The notes under the pieces are model-generated. The model saw only the letters and a list, made by a program, of their open reading frames with translations. It ran no database searches and was not told the DNA's origin. DNA of 64,000 nucleotides from positions 17,781 through 81,780 of the forward strand of contig JAFGEL010000032.1 in NCBI GenBank assembly GCA_016931615.1. The letters run 5' to 3'. This stretch comes from Desulfuromonadales bacterium. GTDB taxonomy: Bacteria; Desulfobacterota; Desulfuromonadia; Desulfuromonadales; Geopsychrobacteraceae. Shown piece by piece: positions 26,304 through 36,944 of this stretch (its first letter is position 1; each line of letters starts with the position of its first letter). Position numbers and translations under genes: made by a program.

Positions 26304-28409
26304 ATGCAGCCTCTGGAACAGAAAGCGCTGTCCCTTTTGAGGGAGAACAAGCAGCCTCTGAACCGGCGCAGCATCGCTGAACGCCTGGGCCTGCGCGGGC
26401 ATGAGCGCAAGCAACTGACACGCATCCTTGAAAGCTTAGCCTCCAAAGGTCGCCTGGAAGAACGTAAAGGATTCTATCGTCTGGCCCAGTCGCATAAACT
26501 GCTCGTCGGCACTTTTTCCCACGCTGAGCGCGGTTTCGGTTTTCTGCGCCCGGACGATGCGGAACAGGACGACCTTTTCATTCCGGATGACGCCATCGGA
26601 TCGGCTATGGACGGCGACCGAATTGAGTGCAGCTGCCACTTTTCCCCCCGCCAGGGGCGTCCCTTTGCCAGAGTAAGGCGCATTCTCAAGCGTGCTCACA
26701 ACCGGATCATCGGCCACTATCAGCAGCGCAGACATCAAGCCGAGGTATGGCCGCTCAACCGGACCCTCAGGGGGCCGATCCTGATCAGACCGGTTCAAAG
26801 CATTCGCAATGGGGATCTGGTCACGGTCGAAATTGAACACTACGCCGCTGGGCAGCACCTGGCCACGGGACGGATTTTAGAGCATCTGGGATCAGCAACT
26901 GACCCACAGAGCGACATCCAGACGGTTATTCGCCAGCACAATCTTCCTCATCAGTTTTCAGCCGAAGCCCTTGAGAAGGCCGACAGCTTCTCTGATACCG
27001 TGACTCAGATCGACCTGGACGAGCGCACCGATCTGCGGACCCTCCCTTTCGTGACCATTGACGGTGCAGACGCCAAAGATTTTGATGACGCCGTGACTCT
27101 GCATAAAGAACCCGGTAGAGGCTATCGGCTCTGGGTCGGTATTGCCGATGTGGCTCATTATGTCAAACCCCAGAGTGCTCTTGACAAGGATGCCCTGGAG
27201 CGAGGGACCAGCGTCTACTTTCCCGGCTTCTGCCTGCCGATGCTGCCCGAAGCTCTCAGCAACGGTCTCTGTTCCCTTAAACCGAATCTTGAACGCCTGG
27301 TTATGACCGCTGAACTGTTGATCGGTGAGCAGGGGACAACGCTCGAGACCAGTCTTTACCCGGCCGTTATCCGCAGTCGGGCCCGCCTGACCTACACCGA
27401 GGTCGCGACTTTTCTTGAACAACCCGGGCAAACCACTACCTTCACTCCTGAGTTGCAAAACCAGCTGCTCGAAATGGCCGAGCTGGCCACTATTCTGACA
27501 ACCATGCGTCGCAACCGCGGCAGCCTTGATCTGGATCTGCCCGAGGTTACTGTCGTTATTGACCATAACGGCCGCCCTATCGATCTGAAAAAACAGCCGC
27601 GGACCAGGGCTCACCGGTTGATCGAAGAATTCATGCTGGCCGCCAACGAGGCGGTCGCAAATGTGTTGACACAGGCTGAACAGCCCATGCTTTACCGTAT
27701 TCATGAAAAGCCGGACAGCTCAAAACTGCAGGATCTGCAACAGCTGGCTGCACACTGCGGCATCGGTATCATTCTGGATGGCAGGCCGGACCTGCAGCAC
27801 TCCCTGCAGAAGCTGCTGGACAATGTCATCGACAAGCCGGAAGCGCGAATGATCCACCAACAGTTGCTGCGCAGCCTGCAGCAAGCCTGCTACAGTCCTG
27901 AAAGGCGCGGGCACTTCGGCCTGGCAAGCGACTGCTATTGTCATTTCACCTCACCGATCCGCCGCTATCCTGACCTCGTTGTTCACAGATCCTTGAAACA
28001 ATGGTTGTGCAGGCAGCACAATGACAGAGTTCCAAGTGGAAAAAAGTTGCTGCGACTCGCTCAGGACTGTTCAGAAAAAGAACGCCGGGCCATGCAAGCT
28101 GAACGTGACCTGATTCAACTACGCAGCTGTCAGGTCATGGCCCAGCGCATCGGCACCAGCTTTCAGGGGATTATTACCTCGGTTGCTGAGTTCGGCTTTT
28201 TCGTCGAACTTGATGACATTTATGTCGATGGTCTTGTCCATATCAGAACCCTTGACGATTATTTTTATTACGATCCGATCCTCATGACACTGACCGGTGA
28301 ACGCCGCCGCCAGGTTTTCCGTATCGGTATGCGTGTCGAGATTCAGGTCAAGCAGGTCGAGCTTTGGCGCCGCCGAATAGATTTTTCCCTGCTTGAAGTG
28401 CTTTCATAG
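26304..28409 (+). CDS. rnr: Ribonuclease R
   Basis: About 701 residues from ATG 26304 (a GTG at 26286, overlapping the srkA stop, would add six). Domain order is that of RNase R: winged helix (about 1-70), cold-shock OB domains (about 70-225), RNB catalytic domain (about 245-580) with the acidic cluster DGADAKDFDDAV, and C-terminal S1 domain (FQGIITSVAEFGFFVELDDIYVDGLVHI). It degrades structured RNA 3' to 5' in the cytoplasm and helps rRNA quality control. Neither start has a strong ribosome site, consistent with coupling to srkA. Confidence 0.92.
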   Translation: MQPLEQKALSLLRENKQPLNRRSIAERLGLRGHERKQLTRILESLASKGRLEERKGFYRLAQSHKLLVGTFSHAERGFGFLRPDDAEQDDLFIPDDAIGSAMDGDRIECSCHFSPRQGRPFARVRRILKRAHNRIIGHYQQRRHQAEVWPLNRTLRGPILIRPVQSIRNGDLVTVEIEHYAAGQHLATGRILEHLGSATDPQSDIQTVIRQHNLPHQFSAEALEKADSFSDTVTQIDLDERTDLRTLPFVTIDGADAKDFDDAVTLHKEPGRGYRLWVGIADVAHYVKPQSALDKDALERGTSVYFPGFCLPMLPEALSNGLCSLKPNLERLVMTAELLIGEQGTTLETSLYPAVIRSRARLTYTEVATFLEQPGQTTTFTPELQNQLLEMAELATILTTMRRNRGSLDLDLPEVTVVIDHNGRPIDLKKQPRTRAHRLIEEFMLAANEAVANVLTQAEQPMLYRIHEKPDSSKLQDLQQLAAHCGIGIILDGRPDLQHSLQKLLDNVIDKPEARMIHQQLLRSLQQACYSPERRGHFGLASDCYCHFTSPIRRYPDLVVHRSLKQWLCRQHNDRVPSGKKLLRLAQDCSEKERRAMQAERDLIQLRSCQVMAQRIGTSFQGIITSVAEFGFFVELDDIYVDGLVHIRTLDDYFYYDPILMTLTGERRRQVFRIGMRVEIQVKQVELWRRRIDFSLLEVLS

Positions 28410-28527
28410 AGGATTCGGTCCGGGAACATCCGTCACTGAGTTGCCATTTCACCAACACAAACTTCGATGGTTAAAAACGAACTTGATCGGCGACCCGATA
28501 AAGCCGGTTTTTGTGGTTATGACAGCT

Positions 28528-29001
28528 TTAAAACGGGGATAAATTCAATGGCAGGGCCGTTGTCTGCTTGGCCTCACGCAGGACAAAATTCGATTCGGCC
28601 GATTCAACGATCGGCAAGTCAAGCAGAACCGATGTCAAAAAATGTTCATAGGCTTTGATGTTAGGAACAATGACTTTCAGCTGATAATCCCGCCCGCCGC
28701 TTAACAGCAGGCACTCCTGCACTTCATCCCTTTCTCCGGCAAATGTTTCAAATGTCGTCTGCCCCGCAACCGACTTGTCCCGCAAGGTCACCGAAGCGAT
28801 GACCGTCACCGGAAGATTGACTTTCTGCGGATCGAGCAGGGCAACCTGGCGACGGATAACACCCGCTTCCCTGAGCAGACGAATTCGCCGCCAACAACTG
28901 GGAGGAGACAGGTTGGCCCGCTGGGCGATTTCAGCCACGGGGAGAGTCGCGTCATCCTGCAGCGCTTTGAGAATGAGACGATCTTGGTGATCAAAGTCCA
29001 T
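28528..29001 (-). CDS. Lrp/AsnC family transcriptional regulator
   Basis: 157 residues from ATG 29001 (an upstream in-frame ATG at 29016 would add five). N-terminal helix-turn-helix LPVAEIAQRANLSPPSCWRRIRLLREAGVI is the AsnC type, followed by a RAM ligand domain (VQECLLLSGGRDYQLKVIVPNIKAYEHFL). Such proteins sense amino acids and control nearby amino-acid genes. Divergent from a PLP-dependent decarboxylase, its likely target, with an AT-rich palindrome between them. The sensed amino acid is not predictable. Confidence 0.9.
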   Translation of the reverse strand: MDFDHQDRLILKALQDDATLPVAEIAQRANLSPPSCWRRIRLLREAGVIRRQVALLDPQKVNLPVTVIASVTLRDKSVAGQTTFETFAGERDEVQECLLLSGGRDYQLKVIVPNIKAYEHFLTSVLLDLPIVESAESNFVLREAKQTTALPLNLSPF

Positions 29002-29014
29002 GATATATCCGATC

Positions 29015-29027
29015 ATTATTTAATAAT
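29015..29027. promoter_or_regulatory. AT-rich palindrome, possible Lrp-type operator
   Basis: ATTATTTAATAAT is a perfect dyad in the AT-rich spacer between the Lrp-family gene and the decarboxylase gene. Lrp-type proteins favour such AT-rich dyads; the assignment is inferred from position. Confidence 0.4.
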
Positions 29028-29183
29028 ATAATGAAATAATAGATCAAAAAATATTCATATCGTCAAGCATATGAAAAGAAAATCCATTGATTATCTGATA
29101 TCATTCAATTTATTTTCTATTTTGGGTCGTCTGCAGTGGTTTCGACCTATTTGACAAACCGATCACCGCTTGGAGTACGCGCG

Positions 29184-30782
29184 ATGCAGGACAAAACTTT
29201 ACAGACCATTATCGACACCTTCTTTACCTGCAACCGTGCAGAGCTGATGGAAATCTTCAATGAGCTCTTGAACGCACTACAGACAGACGGCGTCCATCAT
29301 CCCGGCGGGCTGATGTCGCGCAACTATGAAACCGCTCAGGCCAATCCGGAAATTCACACTCTGACCGGCAACCTGCGCGATGCCCGCGATGCCATTTTTC
29401 CATTTTACTGGGGCACCGATGAATGGTATTCCAAGTTGCACTTGGAAAATGTCAAGGGCCCGGCCAACTATGCGTCCCTGATAGGCTCACTCGCCTGCCT
29501 GCTGAAAAACCCTAATCTTTGCATCGATACCTACAGTCAACGCTCTAATGAACTTGAGGTCAAAGCGATCACCGCCCTGGCTAATCTGGTCTTCTATCAC
29601 ACCGATTCTCCTTGGGGAATTTTCAATATGGGCGGAACCATCTCCAACCTCTACGGCGGCAAAATCGGTATTGAAAAGGTCCTGCCGCAAGCCATGAGCA
29701 AAGGCCTGCAAGGCGAAAAACTTGCCGGGCTGGTCTCTGAAGCAGCTCACTATTCCAATAAAACCCTGGCCGGATGGCTGGGGATCGGCACAAATAATCT
29801 GCACGCGATCGCGACCGACAGCAGCTTCGTCATGCGTCTGGACAAACTGGAAGAGAAACTTGACGAGCTTTACCGACACGAGGTTCGGGTCGCCTTCGTC
29901 ATTGCGACATTCGGCAGTACCGATGCTTTCGGTATCGACGATATCGCTGCAATCCGCAACCTGATCGACGCCAAGGCCGAGCAGTATCAAGTCCCCGCGC
30001 CGCAGCTGCACGTCGATGCTGCCGTCGGATGGATTCTCTGCATGCTCAACGAATACGATCTCGGCCTGAATCCCTTTGGCATTGAAGACGATGTTCTCCC
30101 TGTCTTTGAAAGAATTCAGAGCCATGCCAAAGCACTGCAGTGCGCCGATTCCGTAACCGTTGATTTTCATAAAATGGGTTGGGGCCATTATCCCGCCAGC
30201 GCCTTCATCGTCAACCGCCGAGACGATCTACGCCTGCTGCTGCGGACTCTCGACCAGATGCCCTATTTCAGTGAAGCGGAATTCCGTCATGATCCGGCCC
30301 TGTTTACTCTGGAGTGTTCACGTCCGGCAATCGGCCCCTATTCAGTCATGGCAAGCTTGAACGGTATCGGCTTGCGCGGTTACCAGGTTCTGCTGGCCCA
30401 TTCCCTGGAAATGGCGGCTCAGCTGAAAAAAGACCTGACGGCACTCGATTATTGCAAGGTTCTTAATGCCAACACCACGGGAACGACTGTCCTCTGGTGG
30501 GTTCTTCCAAAAGGTCGTAACGCGCAAGAAATCTACGCCCGCTTAGAAAAAGGAGAATTGACGAGCGAAGAACGACAACGCTATTTCCATGAAATCAAGC
30601 ACCTGTTCGACAAACGCGTGCATGATCTCAATCCACAAATAGATGCCCGACTGAGCTTCACGACCGCTGTCGGCTACTCACCCCACGGTATCAATATCCC
30701 GGCCTGGAAAGCGGTTTTTTTCAATCCTAAAACCGACCGTGAAGTTATTGGTCAAGTCATCCGCAGTATCGAAGATCTATAA
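29184..30782 (+). CDS. PLP-dependent group II amino-acid decarboxylase (Glu/Asp/Tyr type)
   Basis: 532 residues from ATG 29184 (GGAG 8 bases upstream); a GTG at 29136 is unsupported. It has the group II decarboxylase core: FNMGGTISNLYG, HYSNKTLAGWLGIG, LHVDAAVGWILC and the PLP lysine in VDFHKMGWGHYPASAF. The length and sequence style recall the PanP-type aspartate 1-decarboxylases of some Gammaproteobacteria and glutamate decarboxylases, so beta-alanine supply for CoA is one possibility; aromatic amino acids are another. Divergent Lrp-type regulator suggests amino-acid control. Fold certain, substrate open. Confidence 0.85.
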   Translation: MQDKTLQTIIDTFFTCNRAELMEIFNELLNALQTDGVHHPGGLMSRNYETAQANPEIHTLTGNLRDARDAIFPFYWGTDEWYSKLHLENVKGPANYASLIGSLACLLKNPNLCIDTYSQRSNELEVKAITALANLVFYHTDSPWGIFNMGGTISNLYGGKIGIEKVLPQAMSKGLQGEKLAGLVSEAAHYSNKTLAGWLGIGTNNLHAIATDSSFVMRLDKLEEKLDELYRHEVRVAFVIATFGSTDAFGIDDIAAIRNLIDAKAEQYQVPAPQLHVDAAVGWILCMLNEYDLGLNPFGIEDDVLPVFERIQSHAKALQCADSVTVDFHKMGWGHYPASAFIVNRRDDLRLLLRTLDQMPYFSEAEFRHDPALFTLECSRPAIGPYSVMASLNGIGLRGYQVLLAHSLEMAAQLKKDLTALDYCKVLNANTTGTTVLWWVLPKGRNAQEIYARLEKGELTSEERQRYFHEIKHLFDKRVHDLNPQIDARLSFTTAVGYSPHGINIPAWKAVFFNPKTDREVIGQVIRSIEDL

Positions 30783-30784
30783 AC

Positions 30785-30815
30785 GAAAAACGGCTGTCCT
30801 TGTCGGACAGCCGTT
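30785..30815 (-). terminator. Terminator of cysS, shared convergent hairpin
   Basis: AACGGCTGTCC (30789-30799), loop of five, GGACAGCCGTT (30805-30815): 11 bp perfect. Read on the minus strand it is followed by a T-run (TTTTTCGTTT), so it terminates cysS; it may also stop the convergent decarboxylase transcript. Confidence 0.82.
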
Positions 30816-30849
30816 AAAAAAAATCAACCCTTTGGAGTTACGATCAAGA

Positions 30850-32295
30850 TTATTTCAACTTCCAGCTCGTTCCTTCGCGTGAATCAAGCAGTTCGATTCC
30901 CCGAGCAGCCAAAGCATCGCGAATCTGGTCAGATTTGGCAAAATCCTTCTCCGCTCGCGCCTGAAGCCGCGCCTCAATCTGCTGCTCAATTTCATCCAGG
31001 GTGATATCCAGTTTCTCCAACCCGGCAAATTTGACCTTCTCCAGCCAGACCGCCGGTTCTGAATTATAAAGGCCCAGAACATCGCCCAGTTTCAGCACTG
31101 TTTGACGCAAATCCCGTACCTGGGCGACCAGGTCAACCCGCTTTTTGAACTTCTTGGTCGCGCACAGCCGATTCATGGTGCGCACACCTTCAAACAGGTG
31201 AGCAATCGCCTGCGCAGAGTTGAAATCATCGTCCATCGCTTCGCGGAACCTGGCTTCCAGCTCTTCGCCAAGAGGACTTTCCGCCTGTTCATCAGTGGCC
31301 CCTGCAAGCATCTGATCGGCACTCAACAAAGCTTCATAAAAGCGACTCAAGCCGGCCTGGGCCTCAATCAGGTTCTGATCGGAGAAATCGATCGGAGAGC
31401 GGTAATGTGAGGTCAGGATGAAAAAGCGCACGACCTCGGGGTCGTATTGCTGAAGGATATCCCGAATCGTGAAAAAGTTGCCCAGGGATTTACTCATCTT
31501 CTCCTGGTTGACGTTGACAAAGCCGTTGTGCATCCAGTATTTGACAAAAGGCTTACCGCTGGCACCTTCACTCTGGGCAATCTCATTTTCATGATGGGGA
31601 AAAATCAGGTCGCGTCCGCCGCCATGAATGTCAAAACTGTCACCCAGCAGGGAAGAACTCATCGCCGAACATTCAATATGCCAGCCGGGCCGTCCTGCCC
31701 CCCAGGGTGACGGCCAGTTCGGCTCATCCGGTTTGGCCGCCTTCCACAGAGCAAAATCCATCGGGTTGCGTTTCTGCTCGCCCGGCGCAATGCGCGCCCC
31801 GGCCTGCATTTCTTCCATATTGCGCTTCGACAGTTTCAGGTAATCGGCAAACTTGTCTACGGCATAATAGACATCCCCACCGGCTTCATAGGCCAACCCC
31901 TTATCAATCAGCGTCTGACTGATGGCGATAATTTCATCAATGTACTCGGTCGCCTTCGGTTCATGGGTCGGCTTGACCAGGCCGAGAGAGGCCATATCTT
32001 CATCGAAGGCCTGAATGAACTCTTCAGACAGCGCTTTGCTTGAAATTCCTCTTTCGTTGGCGCGTTTGATAATCTTGTCATCGACATCGGTATAATTACG
32101 CACGTAGGTCGTTTCATAACCGGCAAACTGCAGGTAGCGAAAGATCATATCAAAGACGATATTGGCCCTGGCATGCCCGATATGACAATAATCATAGACC
32201 GTCACACCGCAGACATACATGCCGACCTTGCCGGGTATCAGCGGTTGAAACTCTTCCTTTTTACCGCTCATGGTGTTGTAGATGCGCAGACTCAT
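30850..32295 (-). CDS. cysS: Cysteinyl-tRNA synthetase
   Basis: 481 residues from ATG 32295 (MSLRIYNTM), with GGAGT before it; the longer frame starting at 32340 adds an unrelated 15 residues. Class I synthetase motifs HIGHARA and KMSKS ([10 protein letters not shown]) are present, along with the first zinc cysteine in [16 protein letters not shown] and the catalytic [10 protein letters not shown]. It charges tRNA-Cys. The neighbour upstream is glnS, separated by a short interspersed repeat; ispDF follow further up, a common synthetase-isoprenoid neighbourhood. Confidence 0.96.
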   Translation of the reverse strand: MSLRIYNTMSGKKEEFQPLIPGKVGMYVCGVTVYDYCHIGHARANIVFDMIFRYLQFAGYETTYVRNYTDVDDKIIKRANERGISSKALSEEFIQAFDEDMASLGLVKPTHEPKATEYIDEIIAISQTLIDKGLAYEAGGDVYYAVDKFADYLKLSKRNMEEMQAGARIAPGEQKRNPMDFALWKAAKPDEPNWPSPWGAGRPGWHIECSAMSSSLLGDSFDIHGGGRDLIFPHHENEIAQSEGASGKPFVKYWMHNGFVNVNQEKMSKSLGNFFTIRDILQQYDPEVVRFFILTSHYRSPIDFSDQNLIEAQAGLSRFYEALLSADQMLAGATDEQAESPLGEELEARFREAMDDDFNSAQAIAHLFEGVRTMNRLCATKKFKKRVDLVAQVRDLRQTVLKLGDVLGLYNSEPAVWLEKVKFAGLEKLDITLDEIEQQIEARLQARAEKDFAKSDQIRDALAARGIELLDSREGTSWKLK

Positions 32296-32318
32296 ATGAG
32301 TACTCCTAAATTCAATTG

Positions 32319-32394
32319 AACCACACAGACACAGAGACACGGTAAGACCGACTTTTCAGATTTTCTCTGTGCATCAGTATCTCTGCGGTAGAGA
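32319..32394. repeat. Interspersed ACACAGAGACAC-type inverted repeat between glnS and cysS
   Basis: CCACACAGACACAGAGACAC at the left and TCTCTGTGCATCAGTATCTCTGCGGT at the right form imperfect inverted arms around a short spacer. The same word style recurs at 56209-56385, so this is probably a dispersed non-coding repeat rather than a gene-specific site. Confidence 0.5.
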
Positions 32395-32397
32395 ATA

Positions 32398-34059
<1,662 letters not shown>

Positions 34060-34074
34060 TAACCCTATCCTCTA

Positions 34075-34590
34075 TCAGGAAACGATGGCCGCGCGCCTGG
34101 CGGCCTGAAGCTGCTTATCTTTTTCAAGCAGAACCACCGCATGTGCGGCAATCCCCTCGCCCTGACCGGTAAAACCGAGTTTTTCGGTCGTTGTTGCCTT
34201 AATATTGACCTGACTGCCGTCCACCCGACAATCGTCAGCCATATTGGCAACCATCTGCGGAATATAATCAGCCAGTTTGGGTTTCTGGCAAATGATGGTG
34301 GCGTCAAGGTTGCCCAGACAATAGTTCCGCTGACGCATTTGCCGGATCACCCGGCGCAACAGTTCACGACTGTCGATGCCGGCATATTGCGGGTCATCAT
34401 CGGGAAAGTGACGCCCCAGATCACCCAAGGCCAGGGCACCGAGAATGGCATCGCAAACCGCATGCACGAGAACATCGGCATCCGAATGCCCGAGCAAACC
34501 ACGCTCATAGGGAATGGTGACCCCTCCCAGGATCAAAAGACGATCCGTCACCAGACGATGAACATCATAGCCATGGCCGATGCGGGTCAT
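34075..34590 (-). CDS. ispF: 2-C-methyl-D-erythritol 2,4-cyclodiphosphate synthase
   Basis: 171 residues. Zinc ligands DVH ([11 protein letters not shown]) and the second His in [14 protein letters not shown] are present, as are [13 protein letters not shown] and [23 protein letters not shown]. It converts the CDP-methylerythritol phosphate intermediate into the cyclic diphosphate in the MEP isoprenoid pathway. Its start overlaps the ispD stop by four bases, so the two are co-translated. Confidence 0.96.
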   Translation of the reverse strand: MTRIGHGYDVHRLVTDRLLILGGVTIPYERGLLGHSDADVLVHAVCDAILGALALGDLGRHFPDDDPQYAGIDSRELLRRVIRQMRQRNYCLGNLDATIICQKPKLADYIPQMVANMADDCRVDGSQVNIKATTTEKLGFTGQGEGIAAHAVVLLEKDKQLQAARRAAIVS

Positions 34591-35300
34591 CCTTGGCTCC
34601 CTTTCAGATGATCGAGCAACGCTGCAGCGATGAGTAAATCTTCCGGGGTGGTGACTTTGATGTTGCGATAATTCCCTTCAAGCATCTGTACCGGATAGCC
34701 AATGCGTTCAAGGAGCGACGCATCATCTGTTCCGATAAAATGATCTGCCATGGCCCGCTCAAAAGCATTGACCAGCAACCGGTATTGAAAACCCTGGGGA
34801 GTCTGGGCGTGCCACAAGCGCTGACGATCCGGCGAACCGGTGATCTGTTGTCCTTCGACATTCTTGATCGTATCTTTCACCGGTACACCCACGGCACAGG
34901 CCCCCTGATCACTCACAACTTCAATCAACTCAGAAAGCAGCGCATTATCAAACAACGGACGGGCACCGTCATGAATCAGAACAGGTCGCTGCGGATCATC
35001 AAGACCATCTGCCATCAACGCTTTGAGGCCGTTCCAGACAGAGTCCTGGCGTTGTTGCCCCCCGGGAACAAGCTGTCTGACCTTGGTAAAACCGTAGACC
35101 TCGACAATCTGCTGACGACAATAGTCGATATCAGACGGAGGAACAATCAGATAAATATGCTCAACCAGGGGATGATGTTCAAACAGTGCCAGGGTGTGGG
35201 CCAGAATCGGCTTGCCGGCCAGGGTCAGGTATTGCTTGCTGACTTCAGTTCCCATCCGGCGACCCGTTCCCGCCGCCGGGATCAGGACAGTTGCTTTCAT
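34587..35300 (-). CDS. ispD: 2-C-methyl-D-erythritol 4-phosphate cytidylyltransferase
   Basis: 237 residues from ATG 35300 (a TTG at 35303 would add one). The nucleotidyltransferase loop [12 protein letters not shown] with [23 protein letters not shown] and GVPVKDTIK are diagnostic. It couples CTP to methylerythritol 4-phosphate in the MEP pathway. First gene of an ispD-ispF-glnS run, separated from carD by a terminator hairpin. Confidence 0.96.
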   Translation of the reverse strand: MKATVLIPAAGTGRRMGTEVSKQYLTLAGKPILAHTLALFEHHPLVEHIYLIVPPSDIDYCRQQIVEVYGFTKVRQLVPGGQQRQDSVWNGLKALMADGLDDPQRPVLIHDGARPLFDNALLSELIEVVSDQGACAVGVPVKDTIKNVEGQQITGSPDRQRLWHAQTPQGFQYRLLVNAFERAMADHFIGTDDASLLERIGYPVQMLEGNYRNIKVTTPEDLLIAAALLDHLKGSQG

Positions 35301-35336
35301 CAATCAGACCTATCGAAAGTGATCACTTCAGCGACT

Positions 35337-35370
35337 TAAAACACAAAGACCAGGCGAAATCGCCCGGCCT
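35337..35370 (-). terminator. Terminator downstream of carD
   Basis: On the minus strand AGGCCGGGCGA pairs with TCGCCTGGTCT through a two-base loop (11 pairs, two G-U), followed by TTGTGTTTT. It sits between carD and ispD and should limit read-through. Confidence 0.6.
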
Positions 35371-35399
35371 TGAGAAGCTACTATTATGTCGGCTTTGAT

Positions 35400-35879
35400 T
35401 CAATGGAAAATATTTTCGAGTCTCTCGGTCACCTGATCCTCTTTGGCACCTTCAGCCAAAGCGACCTCGGTAATCAGCAGTTTGCGTGCCTGCTCCAGAA
35501 CCTTTTTTTCGCCGTACGAGAGTTCTTTCGCCGAGCTGATCTGGTAGAGATCGCGCAGGACTTCGGCAACTTCCAAAAGATCACCGGTTTTCAGCTTGTC
35601 GTTGTACTCCCGCTGGCGTCGACTCCAGGAAGCTATTTTACCGCTTCCTGTCGGTTCAGCCAAAGCATCAAAAATCCCGGTGATCCGCTGTTGATCAATC
35701 AGCCGCCGCAAACCAACGTTACCGGCATTGCCCACCGGCACCATGATCTTCATGTCGCTGTCAACAATTCTGAGAATATAAAACTTCTGACTGTGTCCTG
35801 AATATTCGCGAATCTCAATGTCCTCGATAACACCAACACCCTGGGTCGGGTAAACCGCCATATCTCCGATTTTAAACAA
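35400..35879 (-). CDS. cdnL: CarD/CdnL-type RNA polymerase-binding regulator
   Basis: 159 residues. N-terminal Tudor-like RNA polymerase interaction domain (FKIGDMAVYPTQGVGVIEDIE, about 1-65) and C-terminal helical domain (about 70-159) with the conserved SWSRRQREYNDKLKTGDLLEVAEVLRDL. CdnL proteins stabilise the open complex at housekeeping promoters such as rRNA promoters. A -35/-10 pair is visible upstream. Family certain. Confidence 0.94.
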   Translation of the reverse strand: MFKIGDMAVYPTQGVGVIEDIEIREYSGHSQKFYILRIVDSDMKIMVPVGNAGNVGLRRLIDQQRITGIFDALAEPTGSGKIASWSRRQREYNDKLKTGDLLEVAEVLRDLYQISSAKELSYGEKKVLEQARKLLITEVALAEGAKEDQVTERLENIFH

Positions 35880-35907
35880 AACTCAACTCCTTTTGCTTGA
35901 CCGTGCA

Positions 35908-35936
35908 ATACTATCACAATACAACTCTTCCGTCAA
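35908..35936 (-). promoter_or_regulatory. Sigma-70 type promoter of carD
   Basis: On the minus strand TTGACG (35936-35931) and TAGTAT (35913-35908) are separated by 17 bases, about 30 bases before the carD start codon. Confidence 0.55.
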
Positions 35937-36058
35937 ATCGGGGGCGTTGAGTTAACGTCCTGATTCACAAAAGAAAATGGCTTTTCAGTAGTCCCCGATA
36001 AAAAGCCTGTGTTAGGATTCGCGACATTGGCGTTCCTCTTTCCGTGAAATATGGCACC

Positions 36059-36928
36059 ATGGCCGGTTTAAAAATTCTTCTGCTGCTCTTTATTGTCACA
36101 ACTCCGGTCTTTGCTGCTCCGGACCTGATGTCATTCGCCGACAGTCTGGCCGCTGAACAGGATCATTACCGCGCCATCACCGAATATAAACGCTTTCTCC
36201 ATTATTTTCCTGATGACCCGCGTGCCCCTTCAGCTCAGCTGAAAATTGGCCAAAGCTTTGTTGCCGGAGAGCGCTGGCAGCAAGCGGACCTGGCCTTTGA
36301 AAAAGTCTGGTCCCGATACCCGAAAAGCCCGGAAGCCGCTGTCGCCAGACGCGCATATGCTGAAGCCGCGTTTCAGCGTAAAGACTATGAGACGGCCAGA
36401 GACCGCTACGCACAATTGAAACAGGAACAGCATGAGAGCGACACAGCGGAGGTCAGCTACCGCAGCGGGTTGAGCGAGCTGCAGCTGAATCATCCGGCCG
36501 CGGCGAGACTGCAGTTTGAGGAACTTGAACCGGAACTGGCACACCAGCTGTCACTTTCGATTGACCAATATGAAAATCTGCCGCAGAAATCACCACGCCT
36601 GGCCGGAACTCTGTCGGCCATTCTGCCGGGAGCCGGTCAGCTTTACAGCGAACGCCCGAAGCAGGCGGGCATTGCTTTTGCCCTCAACGCGGCGTTCATC
36701 TATGCCGCAGTTGAAGCCTATGAAAATGACAACTATGCCGTCAGCGGCATTCTTTCCCTTTTTGAGCTCGGCTGGTACGGGGGCAATATCTATAGCGCCA
36801 TCAACAATGCCCACAAATACAACCGTCGACAACGACAGACTTTTCTCGACAATTTTCAACAGCGTTTCGGCTTGACCCTGAGAACAGAGCAGGGCATTCC
36901 GAAAATCTCAGCCCATTTTTCCTTCTAA
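36059..36928 (+). CDS. TPR-repeat membrane protein of unknown function
   Basis: About 289 residues from ATG 36059 (a GTG at 36044 would add five; neither has a clear ribosome site). Signal peptide (1-20) followed by a YbgF/BamD-like TPR block (about 25-160; repeated A-x3-Y-x3-Y/F and FPDDPRAPSAQLKIGQ, YPKSPEAAVARRAYAEA). The C-terminal third has two hydrophobic hairpins (LAGTLSAILPGAGQLYSERPKQAGIAFALNAAFIYAA), a glycine-rich pattern found in small membrane proteins near cell-envelope genes. It is followed after 16 bases by the PanE-like gene. Probably envelope-associated; function not known. Confidence 0.68.
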   Translation: MAGLKILLLLFIVTTPVFAAPDLMSFADSLAAEQDHYRAITEYKRFLHYFPDDPRAPSAQLKIGQSFVAGERWQQADLAFEKVWSRYPKSPEAAVARRAYAEAAFQRKDYETARDRYAQLKQEQHESDTAEVSYRSGLSELQLNHPAAARLQFEELEPELAHQLSLSIDQYENLPQKSPRLAGTLSAILPGAGQLYSERPKQAGIAFALNAAFIYAAVEAYENDNYAVSGILSLFELGWYGGNIYSAINNAHKYNRRQRQTFLDNFQQRFGLTLRTEQGIPKISAHFSF

Positions 36929-36944
36929 CCTGGAGAAATATACG

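Noticed and set aside
26958..27704. 248-codon minus-strand frame
   Set aside because: Antisense shadow of the RNase R catalytic domain.
28467..28658. 63-codon frame between rnr and the Lrp-type gene
   Set aside because: Overlaps the end of the Lrp-type gene antisense and has no ribosome site or domain.
29487..30188. 233-codon minus-strand frame
   Set aside because: Antisense shadow of the PLP decarboxylase.
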